Below are positions 34,742 to 46,537 of a DNA stretch of 64,000 nucleotides, piece after piece. A program made the position numbers and the translations under genes. Positions within the stretch are counted from its first letter, which is position 1. Every line of letters starts with the position of its first letter. Source of the DNA: Gentiana macrophylla (lineage: Eukaryota > Streptophyta > Magnoliopsida > Gentianales > Gentianaceae); the NCBI GenBank assembly GCA_026214975.1, contig CM047813.1:29538589-29602588 (forward strand). Reading direction: 5' to 3'. The notes under the pieces were generated by a model. That model saw nothing but the letters and a program-made list of their open reading frames with translations. It ran no database searches and was not told the DNA's origin.

Positions 34742-35601
34742 ATGGCCTCTGCAGATGTTGAATACCGTTGCTTCGTTGGTGGTTTGGCTTGGGCCACCAC
34801 CGACCAGGCACTTGAGGAGGCTTTTAGCCAGTATGGCGAGATCATTGACTCGAAGGTCCGTTTGTTGTCGCATAGATCGGATCCGCCGCGATTCGGTTTT
34901 GCTGGTTCTTGATCTCTGTGTGTTACTATGTTACTATTGTTCTCTGTTACTATTTCTGTTACTATTATTCCCCTTTCCTCAAAACGGTACGTTTTGCTGG
35001 TTCAGATCTGATGTGGAAGGGTTTTTTTTTTTTTTTTTTTTTTATTGTATTCCTATTTTATCTATCGTTGGTGATTCATGGATCTGATTGATTTTATTTT
35101 GGATTCTGTTTTTGTTTGTCATAGATCATTAATGACAGGGAGACTGGAAGATCTAGAGGATTTGGATTTGTGACATTCAAGGATGAACAATCGATGAGGA
35201 ATGCGATTGAGGCGATGAATGGCCAGGATCTTGATGGCCGTAACATCACCGTCAACGAGGCTCAGTCACGTGGTAGCTCTGGCGGAGGAGGTGGATCTCG
35301 CGGTGGAAGACGTGAGGGTGGCGGCGGTTATGGTGGTGGATACGGTGGAGGCAACGGTGGCGGTTATGGAGGCGGCCGTCGTGAAGGTGGATATGGTGGA
35401 AGCAACGGTGGCGGTTATGGAGGCGGCCGCCGTGAAGGTGGTGGATACGGTGGCCGTGACGGTGGTGGATATGGTGGCCGTGAAGGTGGTGGTTATGGTG
35501 GAGGCAACGGTGGTGGTTATGGTGGAGGTGGCCGCGGCTATGGAGGTGGTTCTCGTTACCCGAAAAGCGATGGGAATTCAGATGGAAACTGGAGGAATTG
35601 A
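34742..35601 (+). CDS. Glycine-rich RNA-binding protein (GRP7/GRP8 type)
   Basis: Two exons, 34742-34855 and 35125-35601, give 196 aa. The single RRM spans about residues 5-85, with RNP2 CFVGGL in exon 1 and RNP1 RGFGFVTF in exon 2. The C-terminal half is Gly-rich with GGYGGG repeats and interspersed GRREGG, ending RYPKSDGNSDGNWRN. This is the class IV GR-RBP layout, with the intron inside the RRM as in the Arabidopsis GRP7/GRP8 genes. Those proteins bind RNA, are cold- and clock-regulated, and act in splicing and in their own feedback. The donor is AAG|GTCCGT, a weak site of the kind compatible with alternative splicing of this intron. The intron carries a long poly-T (35019-35043). The gene looks intact. 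Confidence 0.95.
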
Positions 35602-36819
35602 ACAATGGTGGTTTAATGAATCTGAGATTGTGGTTGTTTTACATTGTGTATTATTGTCGTTGGATCAAAATTGTGTGGATTTTTGTCTTTGTCCTGGTTT
35701 CTGTTTTTGACCGTTGTTTCCAGTTTGTTGCTTTTCAAGATTATCAAAGTTATATACTCAAATGAGTAAATAAGTTCATCATCATCATGGTTCTTTTTTG
35801 AGTTTGTGCGATGATTATTTGATTTTATTAAGGGGGCTGGCTGCAATTTTATTAAGTAATATCTTAATATGGAGCTTAATATGGAGTTGTGTCAGATCTG
35901 AAACTAATTAAGATAAGAACAGTTAATGTAATTAATTAATGCAATTATGGATATCAATAACAGTTTTAATGTAATTAGAGATGATTAGTGCAATTAGTTA
36001 ACAAAAACATAAAGATGCCTGCAAGTTAAGAAGGGTAAAGATACCATGAGAAACACAAAGAACATGATTCTTTAGTGGCGTGCAGTGCAGATGATATTTC
36101 TCCTCTCAAGTTGTGGTTCTGAATACATGGAAATAGGTAGAAACGGCCCTTTAGATGGTATGTGAAAATGAAGATGATATATTCCTTTCAAAAAAATAAA
36201 AAATAAAGATGATGTTTCTATGTATCCTAACAACAGGAAGCGGATCCCGGTACAAATTGATGTGCACCATTTCCGTCCAAATTTTGGACGGAAGAACCAT
36301 TTCATTTTTTTTCCGTCCAAATTTGGAGTCCAAACCAAATTGAACGAATCCGTCTAAAATTCGGACGGAAGCTTGGTCTTGTAATGACTTTCATCTGCAT
36401 TCATGCATCATCGTCGATTCGTTCCCCTAACAAATACTGTATATAGCAAAATTAATTGTGTACAAGTGTAACCAATATTTGAGTAAAGTATATTTCTTAG
36501 CTTCTTTCTAACAAGTTATGCTACAATAACAAAAAGCTCTATATTTACTACTAGAACAAAATAGACAGAGCATTCCAATTCCAATTCCAATTCCAATTCC
36601 AATTTACAGACAAATTCTTGCATAAAGAGTCTCTATTGCATTAGATCGATCATGAGATATTTGTCATACTCGTAAAAAGAAGAAAATACAAGTGCAACAA
36701 AGATGTGGTAAACATAGAGCTTTTTTAGACGATACCGATAACTTCAATTCAAGACGATATATAGCTGCTACCACAGTTAACATAATACAAGCAACCTGAC
36801 TTTCCGGGATGCAATATCT
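35602..36819. other. Region between GRP and USP genes
   Basis: GRP 3' UTR, then AT-rich DNA. A near-perfect short palindrome TTCCGTCCAAATTTTGGACG (about 36268-36290) has two related CCGTCC-AAATT copies nearby (36310, 36350). No gene was seen. Confidence 0.5.
36573..36605. repeat. (ATTCC)n microsatellite
   Basis: About six units of ATTCCA/ATTCC with phase TTCCAATTCCAATTCC. Confidence 0.85.
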
Positions 36820-38707
36820 TCACTGCTGAAAAACCGGAATTTCATTTGCAGCCTCAGCTGTTTAAAGCATATATAAAAATGAATATAGTTACGAAAACTA
36901 ACCAACTTAAATTTGTTACCTAAAATAAAAATAAAAATAAAAGTCTAAAAGATGCTTTCATTTTACCAGGAACTATAATTATCGGTGCAACTCGACAGTT
37001 ATGGAAGCAGTACTCACTCACACTTCCCTGTAGCACACTGATGAAAAACCAACATAACATAACGTACCGGTCACAATAAAAGTTGAAATTTGCACAAGTA
37101 TATATGGAAAGTTACCTCTGTACTAAGCTCCGACCCCTAGTACCCATAACGACAGCCATTGGCTTCAACCTTTCAGCTTCCTTACATATCGCCTTACCTG
37201 CATCACCTTGTACTATTCTAGCCACACACTTCACCTAATAAGGGGAGAAGAAGGGAGGGGGGGCAGAGACAAAATGATCCGATCATTACTTACAATCTCG
37301 CCTGAATGCTTAAGCATACGTGTAACGAGAACCAATAGTCTTATCGAACACATCAGCATACATGAAACGTTACAGTAAAGCATGTAGGACTCAAAATTAA
37401 TGATAGAAAACGTCAAAAAAAAAAAAGGTTAGGGCGTTCACTGCTTATTAAAACTGTCCAAGAAAGCAAAGATGTATGCTTTAAGCATAACCGACACATT
37501 ATTTACAAGTAAAATGCTAGTGTTTTCAAGTGTAAACATATTTACACCGTAAAAAGCACCGTGTGAATAACTACCCCGCGCACAGAATGAAGTTACTAGG
37601 CAAGAATTACCCACGCTTTCTTCCTTTAAACAACACCCTGTGAAAATCCTGTTGAGGAACTAAAAATGTCTCAACTTATACATTGCCAAGTTTTGCCCCA
37701 TATTCTTGAAAGCAAGTTTACAAAGCAAAATGAGCTTGGTTGTGACTTAAGATTAATGGACATATTTTGTATGAACAATTTATTTGGTACAATTGTTGCC
37801 ATAAAGAAGAAAAAATATGCAGGTGAAAGCATTTATGATGAACACAGTTAGTACTACAAAACAGTAGTTTAACAAAATTGACACTCATCCATAAGCTTAG
37901 CATCAATTAAGATGAAAACAAAGCTGTATCATAAACGGTGGCAAAAGAAGAATGGAAGAAAGGATTAGACACAAACCATGGCAACCTGAAACGCCTCGAC
38001 GGATAGTTTTTCCATAAGGGTCTGTGAGGTTTCGTACACAATCTCATTATTGGTACCTATCAACAACAAGAAATCAAATCAAAGTAAAATTGTAGATTCA
38101 TAAATGGGCATTGTTTTTCACACAAACACTTGATCTACTTTTGTGGATGTGGCACCACCAAATTCAACATCTCCGAAGTGGAATTTATGCACAAAACCCA
38201 AACTCTATGAGCCAACACATTAAAATTCAACCTCTTCTAATTCGAATTTATGAACAAAACTCAAACTCAAAGATCTCTGCAAAGATTTCTGGTGCCCGCC
38301 ATTAAGGATGCACTTCATAAAATACATATGATTCCAATAGAGGAATCAAATAATTAATGTAGATTCACAAATAGTAACTACATATCTCCGACAGGGGAAA
38401 TTATATAATTAATGAAAGAAAAACATTAAATGCATAAAAAAAAAAGAGAGAACATACTGGAGACGACGTGGAGAAGATGGATGGTGTCGGCGAGACGGCA
38501 GAGATGAGTAATGGCCCAATCAAAAGCGTGCTTGCTATTAGGGCCATGATCGACGGCGATCAATATATCTCGGCCACGTCGTCTCTCGCAGGTTTCCCTC
38601 TCAAGCTCAAGCTCCGCTTGAGAATGAGGTACCACCGGCACAAGGACCGGCAGCTTCACCTCCCTCCAGCTGTACTCCTCATCCTCCTTCAATGTTTCCA
38701 GTTCCAT
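36820..38707 (-). CDS. Universal stress protein A-like, ATP-binding type
   Basis: Five minus-strand exons: 38458-38707, 37977-38056, 37116-37234, 36967-37037 and 36820-36857. They sum to 558 nt, 185 aa plus stop, with all introns GT-AG. The USP fold starts at about residue 45 with RDILIAVDHGPNSKHAFDWA and THLCRLADTIHLLHVV. The end carries AVVMGTRGRSLVQSVLQGSV, which fits the ATP-binding G-X2-G-X9-G-(S/T) signature, then CRVAPIIIVPA. A short charged N-terminal extension precedes the fold. Plant proteins of this type are soluble ATP-binding stress proteins; a specific role cannot be read from sequence. The exon 4 acceptor was placed at CATCAG|TGTG because it alone keeps the frame. The gene appears intact. 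Confidence 0.92.
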
Positions 38708-39078
38708 CTCTTCCGGCCTTTTGTAAACTTATTATTTTGATTGTATATATGCTTAATAATTTCTCTTTCTTTACGGAAAGGGAAAAAGAAGAAGAATCAA
38801 AATTCCATTTGAGCAAATGTACAAGGCTTTAGGGGGGTGGGGGAGCGTCCTCCAGGCTCAGCCGCCGTAAAACGGCGTGTTGAAATTGTTAACGTCACTC
38901 GTAACAAAAGCACGTGTAGGGGCTACCTGTGCAACACGTTTGATGGATGCTGCTGATATTTCGCGCGATCAATTCGTAAAAAGAAACCGTCTCCCGCGCC
39001 CATTGTTTTCTGAGCCGTTTTGATCTCTCACGTAAAATTTGCGTAACTGGTTTTGTTTTTTTAATGATAGAAGCGCGC
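38708..39078. other. Upstream region of USP gene
   Basis: Contains the probable promoter of the minus-strand USP gene; no specific site could be assigned with confidence. Confidence 0.4.
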
Positions 39079-39205
39079 GATCGTTATCTGTGAATGATAT
39101 AAAAAAGATTCACACCGTTGATCAAGTTAAACTAGATTAATCATGATGTAAATCTATCGTAATCAACGGTGTGGATCTCCATAATGTCACTCGTTATGGC
39201 ACAAT
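39079..39205. mobile_element. Small foldback element
   Basis: Arms GATTCACACCGTTGAT and ATCAACGGTGTGGATC form a strong core. Pairing extends imperfectly to about 39 bp per side (GTTATCTGTGAATG against GTCACTCGTTATGG inverted). No target duplication was defined. Probably a MITE. Confidence 0.5.
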
Positions 39206-39827
39206 CCCTGTGCACCTATCATTACTCTTTGTTTTGGGAAAATGATAGATACAGACACATCCATATAAAGTTGGATTTTGTGGTCCTGGAATTTTGTTTT
39301 TCTGTTTTATTTTTTAAAGTTTTAAAATTTATGGTGAAAAAATGATAGTTGTGTATGTATGTGGATAACTTTACTTGCCTAAATCATTTTCCGCTGTTTT
39401 GTTTTGTTTATAATGCAAATTCATTAAATAAAAAAAAATTTATCATTATCATCAACTTCATTAAACCGAATGAAGAATGTTAATGGTCATCCAACTCTAA
39501 AGCCCCGTTTGGATGGGTAGAGAAGAAAAGAGATGATTATAAAATATATTTTTTTATGTTTAGATTGAATGGATGCAAAGAAAATACGGATTTAAAAAAG
39601 TGTTTGAAAATATTAATGAAAAAGAAAAAAAATCAAAAGAACATAAATTATTTTTCAATTTTGGACATTAAAGCTTGCAACCTTTTACAAAAACACTTTC
39701 TTCAAGCATAATCTTTTTTTTTTTGAAAATAAACAAAAAATAATATTAATAGATGTCCGCTTCCATTGCAGAAATTAAATGAGGAGGGGGGACAAACACC
39801 TTAACTATGATTTCCTCTTAAAGAAAG
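39206..39827. other. AT-rich intergenic DNA
   Basis: No gene seen. A phrase GCCCCGTTTGGATG at about 39502 resembles MITE starts, but no matching end was found. Confidence 0.4.
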
Positions 39828-40460
39828 TCATTCTTTAGTAAGTAGATGGGGCATGACATTTCCCTCCCTTCTAATAAAGGAGAAGGAAATATGAGAAAAA
39901 CAAAGGATGAGCTTTAAAACATCCTCAATAATACTACCAAGAGAGGAAAAATCTTTCGAGGGGGAGACAAGTTTATGGTACACCATTTGAGAATCTCCCT
40001 CGACAATTAAGTTGAAAAATCCCCATTCGATCGCTTGATAGAGGGCAGCATAAAGACCACGTGCTTCTGCAAAATTAGCATTGTCTCCTTCTCCCAAATT
40101 TGCCGAGAAGGATGCGAGAGTTACGCCTTCACTGTTACGAATAAGTCCACCGGTAGATATAGTACTCCCTCTATGTCCCGTGTTATAAGTCCTTTTGGAC
40201 TTTACACACAGATTAAGAAAAAGCATAAATGAGTTATTTTTTTAACATTTCAACGCAAAATATTGTATTGCTTTTTGGAGTGACCTATAATATTGCATTG
40301 TTTAGTGTGAAAATAAAAACAATTCATTAATCGTGTATTGAAATATGAGAATGACTTATATTTTAGGACACCAAAAAAATTTAAAAAGACTTATATTGCG
40401 GGACGGAGGGAGAACCTTTTTTGCATGCTGCATCATAGTTTAATTTTAGCACTCTTTGCC
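39828..40460 (-). pseudogene. LINE RNase H remnant split by a Stowaway MITE
   Basis: On the minus strand, VLKLNYDAACKK (about 40460-40420) starts an RNase H-like domain, is interrupted at 40165-40412, and resumes as STGGLIRNSEGVTLASFSAN, EARGLYAALYQAIEWGF, EGDSQMVYHKLVSPSKDFSS and FSFIRREGNVMPHLLTKE with TAA near 39828. This matches the terminal RNase H domain of plant LINEs or related nuclear RNase H-like genes. The upstream RT is absent. Confidence 0.75.
40165..40412. mobile_element. Stowaway (Tc1/Mariner) MITE
   Basis: Starts CTCCCTCTATGTCCCG after TA (40163-40164) and ends GCGGGACGGAGGGAG. These are the classic plant Stowaway ends (CTCCCTCCGTCCC). The right flank reads AA instead of TA. 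Length is 248 bp. Confidence 0.9.
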
Positions 40461-40686
40461 CTCAAACATAATCTTATTAAAGCACATCACACAAATACGC
40501 GTACGGAGTCAACACAAAAAGAACAAAATATTAACATCAACCATAGTCCAAATAATAAGCATCAAATTGGAAACATGTAGTACATTACTAACATATTGAA
40601 TGGTAATTTAAAAAAAAAATTAATTGGTTACAATCATATATAATCATACTTCTTCTCCATCATATATCCCATGCGGCTTTCCTATT

Positions 40687-41200
40687 CTAACTAGTAGTTC
40701 GATCATTTTTCTTACTCGATCTATCACCTTTATTCGCTTCTCTTTTTAGCCGAATGACCTCTTCTCCTTGACAGTGTTTGTGAATGATCTGCATACATTC
40801 TGCCAAGGTATGGGGGAGTTTGATGTGCAGCTTCGCGTATAGTCTCACCTTTTTGAGTCCTCCCACAAACGAAGTCACTACCACTTGATCTTCGGCGTCT
40901 AGTACCTGTCTAGACTCATCCATGAACCACTCCATGTACTCCAATGCCGACTCTTGCTCTTTCTGCTAAATACTGAGGATGTGAGTGGCATTCCTCAGAA
41001 AATGCCGAGCTGAGATAAAAGACTGTGCAAACTACCTAGCCAACTCTTCGAAATTGGTAATAGAACGAGGTGACAACCTCTTAAACCATTCACGTGTTTT
41101 CCCTGTTAGCAGAGCAGGAACGACCTTGCACACCTCACATCGTCTGGTGCACAATAATGAATCATGTGTTTCACATAGGGGTCTGTGATAATGATCTATC
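40687..41200 (-). pseudogene. gypsy gag fragment (Tat/Retand-like)
   Basis: On the minus strand, KREWFKRLSPRSITNFEEL, a stop, FAQSFISARHFLRNATHI, then EYMEWFMDESRQVLDAEDQV, TSFVGGLKKVRLYAKLHIKL and CMQIIHKHCQGEEV. This is the Retrotrans_gag domain. It aligns by eye with the gag at 58464-59505 (AFVGGLRNMKLYDKLSKK and HKFCQGE), so both come from one family. Two or more stops are present; no LTR was found beside it. Confidence 0.75.
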
Positions 41201-42192
41201 TTTGTTGAGATTGAAAACGTCTTTAGAGCTTGTTTTGGAGCTAATTTAAATAAGGAATTAAGAATTCATTTGGGTGGTATTAAACTTAAGCTCGGTTCGA
41301 TCAAAGCAACATTTCATCTTGATTATGCTACCTTTTTTTTTTTTCCAAATTAGCACAAGAACTTTAATTAAGGTCACTAAATATTGCTCCATTGATTCAC
41401 CACTTGAATTGATAAGTTGATCAACCACTAAGTTGTACTTAATTGTAGTAACATCTGAAAGTAAAACTTATATAACGGTTTATGATCAATTTTTGTTTGA
41501 TTTAAACGAATGAATGAGTACCATCCTAAGTAGGAACACATGCAAATCTAAAAGTTCAAACCATTTAACCAAACATACTCTCTTAAACTCGTCAATGCAT
41601 ATATTGACCCAAAAAAAAAAAAAAAAAAAAAAACAAAAACATACTCTCTTAAACTCGTGAATGCATATATTGACCAAAAAAAAAAAAGGAATTAAGAATC
41701 TGAGTATATAAATGCAAAACGAAATTACATCGTTTAGACGACAACAAAATCACACGCACACGGTAAGTAATTTAAAAAAGTAACAATATCATAAAATAAA
41801 ATAAAAACAATGACAAATCAATAATATGTATTCGGAGCAGCCACAAAAATCTACGTTGCAAACCGCTAGACTAAATTCTAGTAATAATCGAAAAGAATAC
41901 GAAAGGTCTCCCCCACCGGGCAAAAGAAGAAATCATCTAAAATCAGCATTGCAGATGAGGAGGGAATCATCAAAACAAATATCATAAACATATGATTCAC
42001 AATCACAACGTAAAGATTTAATAAATCATAATACAAGTCAGGTATCTAACTACATTCTATTCCCATTCTTTGCCTTTTTTTTGTTTTGTTTTGTTTTTTT
42101 GTTTTTTTTAATTTTTTAATTTCACTTGACATGTGAGAGGAGTGCTTCTCGATAAATCCTTTCCTTCTACACGTACCCGACTAGCCAGAACT
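41201..42192. other. Intergenic DNA with poly-A/T tracts
   Basis: No gene was seen. It holds the tandem repeat listed separately and poly-T (about 41331-41345), poly-A (41611-41633) and GT-rich (42068-42110) tracts. The last part is likely the RER1 3' UTR. Confidence 0.5.
41571..41687. repeat. Two-copy tandem repeat separated by poly-A
   Basis: AACATACTCTCTTAAACTCG followed by T(C/G)AATGCATATATTGACC occurs at 41571-41608 and 41637-41674, each followed by a poly-A run. Confidence 0.85.
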
Positions 42193-43827
42193 TCAGTCGG
42201 ATCTAGGGCTTCCCCCACTGGAAGAAGGTTTCTTCCCCTTGTACTTCTGTGATACATATACAACTGTAAGTATAGTTTTTAAGCCCCCACTTAAAGAAAA
42301 AAAAGTATGTTTTTTAAGCCCCCTTAAAGAAAAAAGTATTAGTTTTTAAAAGAGTGCCCAAATCAATTCTAAAGAAGCAGATGCAACAGCAGCAGCAAAG
42401 TTGATAGTTTAAACAGGCTAGTATATAATGAGGCTGGAGTCAAGAGACATTTGTACAGAAATATGAAAGAAATTTCTCGGATTTACCTGCTTTCCGATAT
42501 TGAAGGGGATATATTTGTACTTAATCATGTGCATGATTTGACGCTTCATTGTCAGAACAAAAAGTACAAGCCAGTAGATCAATAGTATAGGCCAAAAGAC
42601 AGGGATATCAAATACGGAAAAGAAGGTCATCAAAAATGACACGCAGAAGGCCTTGGTGATGGCATACCTGGCATATATAAACAAAACTGTATGTTAAAGC
42701 AGAACACTTGCATGGTTCACACTAAATCATATCCCACTCCAACCCAATTAATGTCCAGCCCACAGAAAGGAAAACATTGTTATATTGAAAATGACGCTGA
42801 TAAGCCATGACTGCAAATCGATGCAACCTAATAACTATATATTAACAATAACAAAAAATGATACTAATTCACTGCCAAAACGAATAATAAACAAATCTAC
42901 AACCTAAAGCACAATATTTTTGTTATCAAACAGATGTCTAATTCAACGAATACAAATGAATCGATGCATAATGAAAAATCCCTATGAACAAAACTAACAC
43001 TAGAGAGAAGAGAACCATGACAACTTGACACAGCACAACTATACTGGTTTATCCAGATAATTTAACTAAAACCATTTCCAACAGGCAACTACTACTGGCT
43101 TAGATATGCTTGGAAACCATGACCTCTTAGGTCCTTAGCACCCTACAATGATACCCAAAGTTTGGCAAGCAAAACTGGCAATTACAATCACAATGCAGCT
43201 GAATATTTTAAACAAAGAATTTTTAAACAAACTACTGAAGGACAAATCCATCAATACTAGGTAGTATCTTTGATAGCATGTCCGAAAGTTCATGTCATAA
43301 ATGAAATCCAACAAATAAATAGGCTAACTTCCTAATCAGCCTGTTCAGCATCCCGGACCGTCGGTTATGCATTTTAAAGACTGAGGCTGAACATGGGAAA
43401 CGCATTAATCACATTTAACTTTTGAAAGTGTTGCAACAAACAGTACTAGTAACGTCAGAGATCCAAGAGATTACCAGAACTTGAACTCTGGAAGACGGCG
43501 CATAAATGGCTTGAATTCATCCGAACCTCTTGTTGGTAATAACGGTCCATCAGAAGGGTCCACTTCGGGGTCAACAAGAGGTGACAAAAATCCTATCAGC
43601 AAATTCAGGATATATATTCCCAGACCATAGGTGACAATATAGAAGCCTTGAACATAATACACCCTCAGCGCATAAAGAGATGCCAGCACAACAGTTCCAA
43701 TCCACCTATAAACTGCATGGGGTGTGGTTTTATCCAAGTAGTACTGGAAAAGCATCCAAGCTTCATGCCTCCTCTGGTTCAGTGATGCTGCAGCCCCCGC
43801 GACGCTGTCACCTCCGGCACCCTCCAT
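42193..43827 (-). CDS. RER1: RER1-like Golgi retrieval receptor
   Basis: Minus-strand coding exons 43475-43827, 42487-42667 and 42193-42246 total 588 nt, 195 aa plus stop, the usual RER1 length. The sequence includes [57 protein letters not shown] and [20 protein letters not shown]. Four hydrophobic spans and a basic C-terminus ([17 protein letters not shown]) follow the family pattern. RER1 sits in the cis-Golgi and returns ER membrane proteins to the ER through COPI vesicles. The start was set at MEGAGGDS because an AG acceptor lies just upstream (TTTCAG at 43833-43838), so the longer in-frame N-terminus is intron. A 5'-UTR intron spans 43833-45081. The gene looks intact. Confidence 0.95.
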
Positions 43828-44198
43828 GAAAACTGAAAGCCAATATCCCATTAAGTCAAATCATAATCCAATTCTAGTAAGTTAAATACATTTTTTGTAC
43901 ACCACGGGGTGCCAATTTACAGAAACAAGTTTGCTCAATAAATGGATCAGGTCAACCACTACAGAATTCATAAAATAATAAAATGCAAGACCTGAAGTTC
44001 CAAATACATGAGCATTTAAACACCAGTACATACTGCATATAGACTATATGATTTCTACTGCACAGTTGGTACACGAAAAACATTGCAGCAAATGACTGGA
44101 AAAGCTGGGATCACGTGTTTAAGTGATTAATGACAACTCCATCACGGGTTTTGTATAGGCTATACAGTAGCATTTTCGCCACTAGTATATGTCATCTA

Positions 44199-44420
44199 AC
44201 AACCCAGCAGCTTGGCTCGAGTGGTTAGTGGCTTGAGAATGTCAAGGGAGGTCATAGGTTTGATTCTCCTCCGAGGCGTCATCTTAAAGAGCTCGGGGGG
44301 GTCACCGAGTCAGGCCTTTACCCCTGAATAAGAATCATACCCTACAAACAACATCTTACAGCTTCGTCTAAGCACTATAAACACAAGGTCCCTCGATGAA
44401 GACAATCCAATCCAATCCAA
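44199..44420 (+). mobile_element. tRNA-derived SINE in RER1 5'-UTR intron
   Basis: Starts AACCCAGCAGC and carries an A box-like TGGCTCGAGTGGTTAGTGG (44213-44231) and a B box-like GGTTTGATTCTCC (44257-44269), spaced as in tRNA-type pol III promoters. A non-tRNA body and a (CCAAT)n-like tail (44402-44421) follow. It cannot fold as a tRNA over its full length. This is the structure of plant SINEs. It lies antisense to RER1. Confidence 0.75.
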
Positions 44421-45081
44421 TGGGTCAGTTGAAAAATGGAAACCTTGTAAGGAAAAGAATAATATTGTTGTGGAAAAAAAAATCATAAGAAAAGCTATTT
44501 CAAAAAGGTGTGCTCTTGCTTATGCAACCTAAATCAATTATAAGATTTCCTTGTTCAATTTTATTTGACCTATGTTTGTAAGTTTAAAGTTTACATCACC
44601 TGCCTACCGCCAAAACTGCATTCCATACTCAGAAAATGCACCTACAGGCGATCAAATGTATCCTTCATATAGCACTGAACAAAAGTGCTGGCAGATCAAG
44701 CATGTAAAAACTTCAGCTCACTACATAAATACAAAACAAAACAAAAGGCGAGGACATTCTGATGAATTGCTAATCCCTCAGCACTATCCCTCTTTAGACG
44801 ACTTAAGGAAAACCCCTAATTATGTTAACATTATCCATTTTACATAATTTAAAAAAAAAAAAAAAAAAAAAGTGAAGTCAGACCAGAAATTATGGCCACG
44901 AAAATAACACAATTACTCGATTAAAGGATTATCAAGGCTAGATCTAAAGCTGACTCGTCCACAGAAACCAAAAATAAATGAACACGATTTAGGTTTCAAG
45001 TAGCTAAAATAACCAATAAATTAGGAGGAAAAAAGGGCGAATCGGAAGAGGAGAATGCTCTTTAAAAGAGAGGAATCTTAC

Positions 45082-45160
45082 CTTTTGAAGATCGTAATGA
45101 AGTCGACGCGAGATACTTTCGAGGGTGGAGGAGGGAGAGCCCAGAGAGAGAGGGTAAGGT
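45082..45160 (-). other. RER1 non-coding 5' exon
   Basis: On the minus strand a GA/CT-rich leader ends CTTCAAAAG|GTAAGATTCC, a strong donor that pairs with the acceptor at 43833. The upper end (transcription start) is estimated. Confidence 0.5.
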
Positions 45161-45700
45161 ATGAATTTTCGCTTAAAATACGGCTTATAACTGTGGGCAT
45201 TAGATTCCAATGACTGATCGCGTATACTTGGCTCACTTGGGAAATATGAGTAAGATTTGTCCTTCTTGGGAAATAAGTGTAACTTTTGTCCTCTTACAAA
45301 ATCGATGGACTTTTATTTTTATAGGAAAATGTCGTAGATGACATGTTTATATCTTATTTGTGGAAAAAAGACAATAAAAAATGCAATGGTTGTAAATGAC
45401 AGAAAGTAATGTGAGTCCAAATATACCCTTAATGATAATTTAGTGGAAATTTTCGAATTGGCTTATTTTTATTTTCATAAATGAAATATTTTTCTTTTTT
45501 ATGTAACTGCAAATCAGATTTGGCCCTATTTTCATGCCAGTTACAACTCCACTTATTGGCATTTACGCTGCAAAACGGAAGAACTGATTTGCCAAATTCA
45601 GTTATGCCAAATTCCCCTTCGAATAAAACAAAAAACAATCCGTTTTTGCACCGTAAAAAACAACCAAGAAAAACTGCGGAATTGTTGCAAGCAATTTATT

Positions 45701-46535
45701 CAGCCAAGGTATTCATTTGGTTTGGTAAGTAAGATCATTCATACATGTAATGGAAATCCTTACAATTAGCATATGTAATTCAGTTCGGACTTGGGGTTTT
45801 TTTTAGACGATTGAATCTGTCTGTTTCTGCATTTTTGATTCGTGAATTGTCCATAAACTGATGTAAAAAACTGTAACAATAGTTCAAAATAATGTACTAA
45901 CGATGAAAAGAATGTAGTATCAATACCGGAAAATGCAGTAATAATGCACCGAGATGTAGTGGCAGTCCACAAATTGTAGTGACTGTACACAATGCACAAA
46001 ATGAGAGCCATATTGATTTAGGGAGGATGCGTTTTTGTTCTTTTTCGAATTATTGCTATCCATTTTTTGCTTGGTTAGTGATGAAATTGGTAATCTTATT
46101 TATAGTCTTTTTGGTTGCAGCCAAGGTATGAATGTTTGTTGGTATGTAAGATCATTCGTACATGTAATGGAAATCTTTACAATCAGCATATGTTATTCAG
46201 TTTGGAGGTGGGGTTATTTTCAGACTATTCAATCTGTCTGTTTCTTCATTTTTGATTCGTGAATTGTTCATAAACAGATGTAAGAACCTGTAACAAAAGT
46301 TCAAAATAATGTAGTAACCATGTAAATAATGTAGTAACATTATAAGAAATGTAGTAACAATGAACGAACTGTAGCTGCAGTCCACGAATTGTAGTGACAA
46401 TACCGAATGAAGAAAATGAGAGCCATATTGTTTTAGGTAGGATGCGTGTTTGTTCTATTTCGAATTATTCCTATCACTTTTTTGCATGGTTACTGATGAA
46501 ATTGGTAATTTTGTTTATAGTCTTTTTGGTTGTAG
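45701..46535. repeat. 417-bp tandem duplication before the transposase gene
   Basis: Copy 1 (45701-46117) and copy 2 (46118-46535) run in parallel: CAGCCAAGGTAT, GTAAGATCATTC, TACATGTAATGGAAATC, GATTCGTGAATTGT, the GTAGTAAC-type motifs, AAAATGAGAGCCATATTG, and TATAGTCTTTTTGGTTG(C/T)AG. They are roughly 85-90% alike by eye. Each ends in a possible splice acceptor, so the duplication may provide alternative 5' leaders. Confidence 0.8.
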
Positions 46536-46537
46536 CG

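Noticed and set aside
35219..35710. Long plus-strand frame overlapping the GRP gene (Val/Met/Ala-rich) and a His-rich minus-strand frame at 35252-35605
   Set aside because: Both are shadows of the GGT/GGC glycine repeats; the RRM frame is the conserved one.
39495..39560. MITE start suggested by GCCCCGTTTGGATG
   Set aside because: No inverted partner or target duplication was found within several hundred bases.
43828..43851. Longer RER1 N-terminus (MGYWLSVF)
   Set aside because: A splice acceptor lies between this stretch and MEGAGG, and the known family length fits the shorter form.
44199..44290. Possible tRNA gene from A and B box-like motifs
   Set aside because: No acceptor stem or anticodon arm can be drawn, and the unit continues into a non-tRNA body with a CCAAT tail, so it is a SINE.
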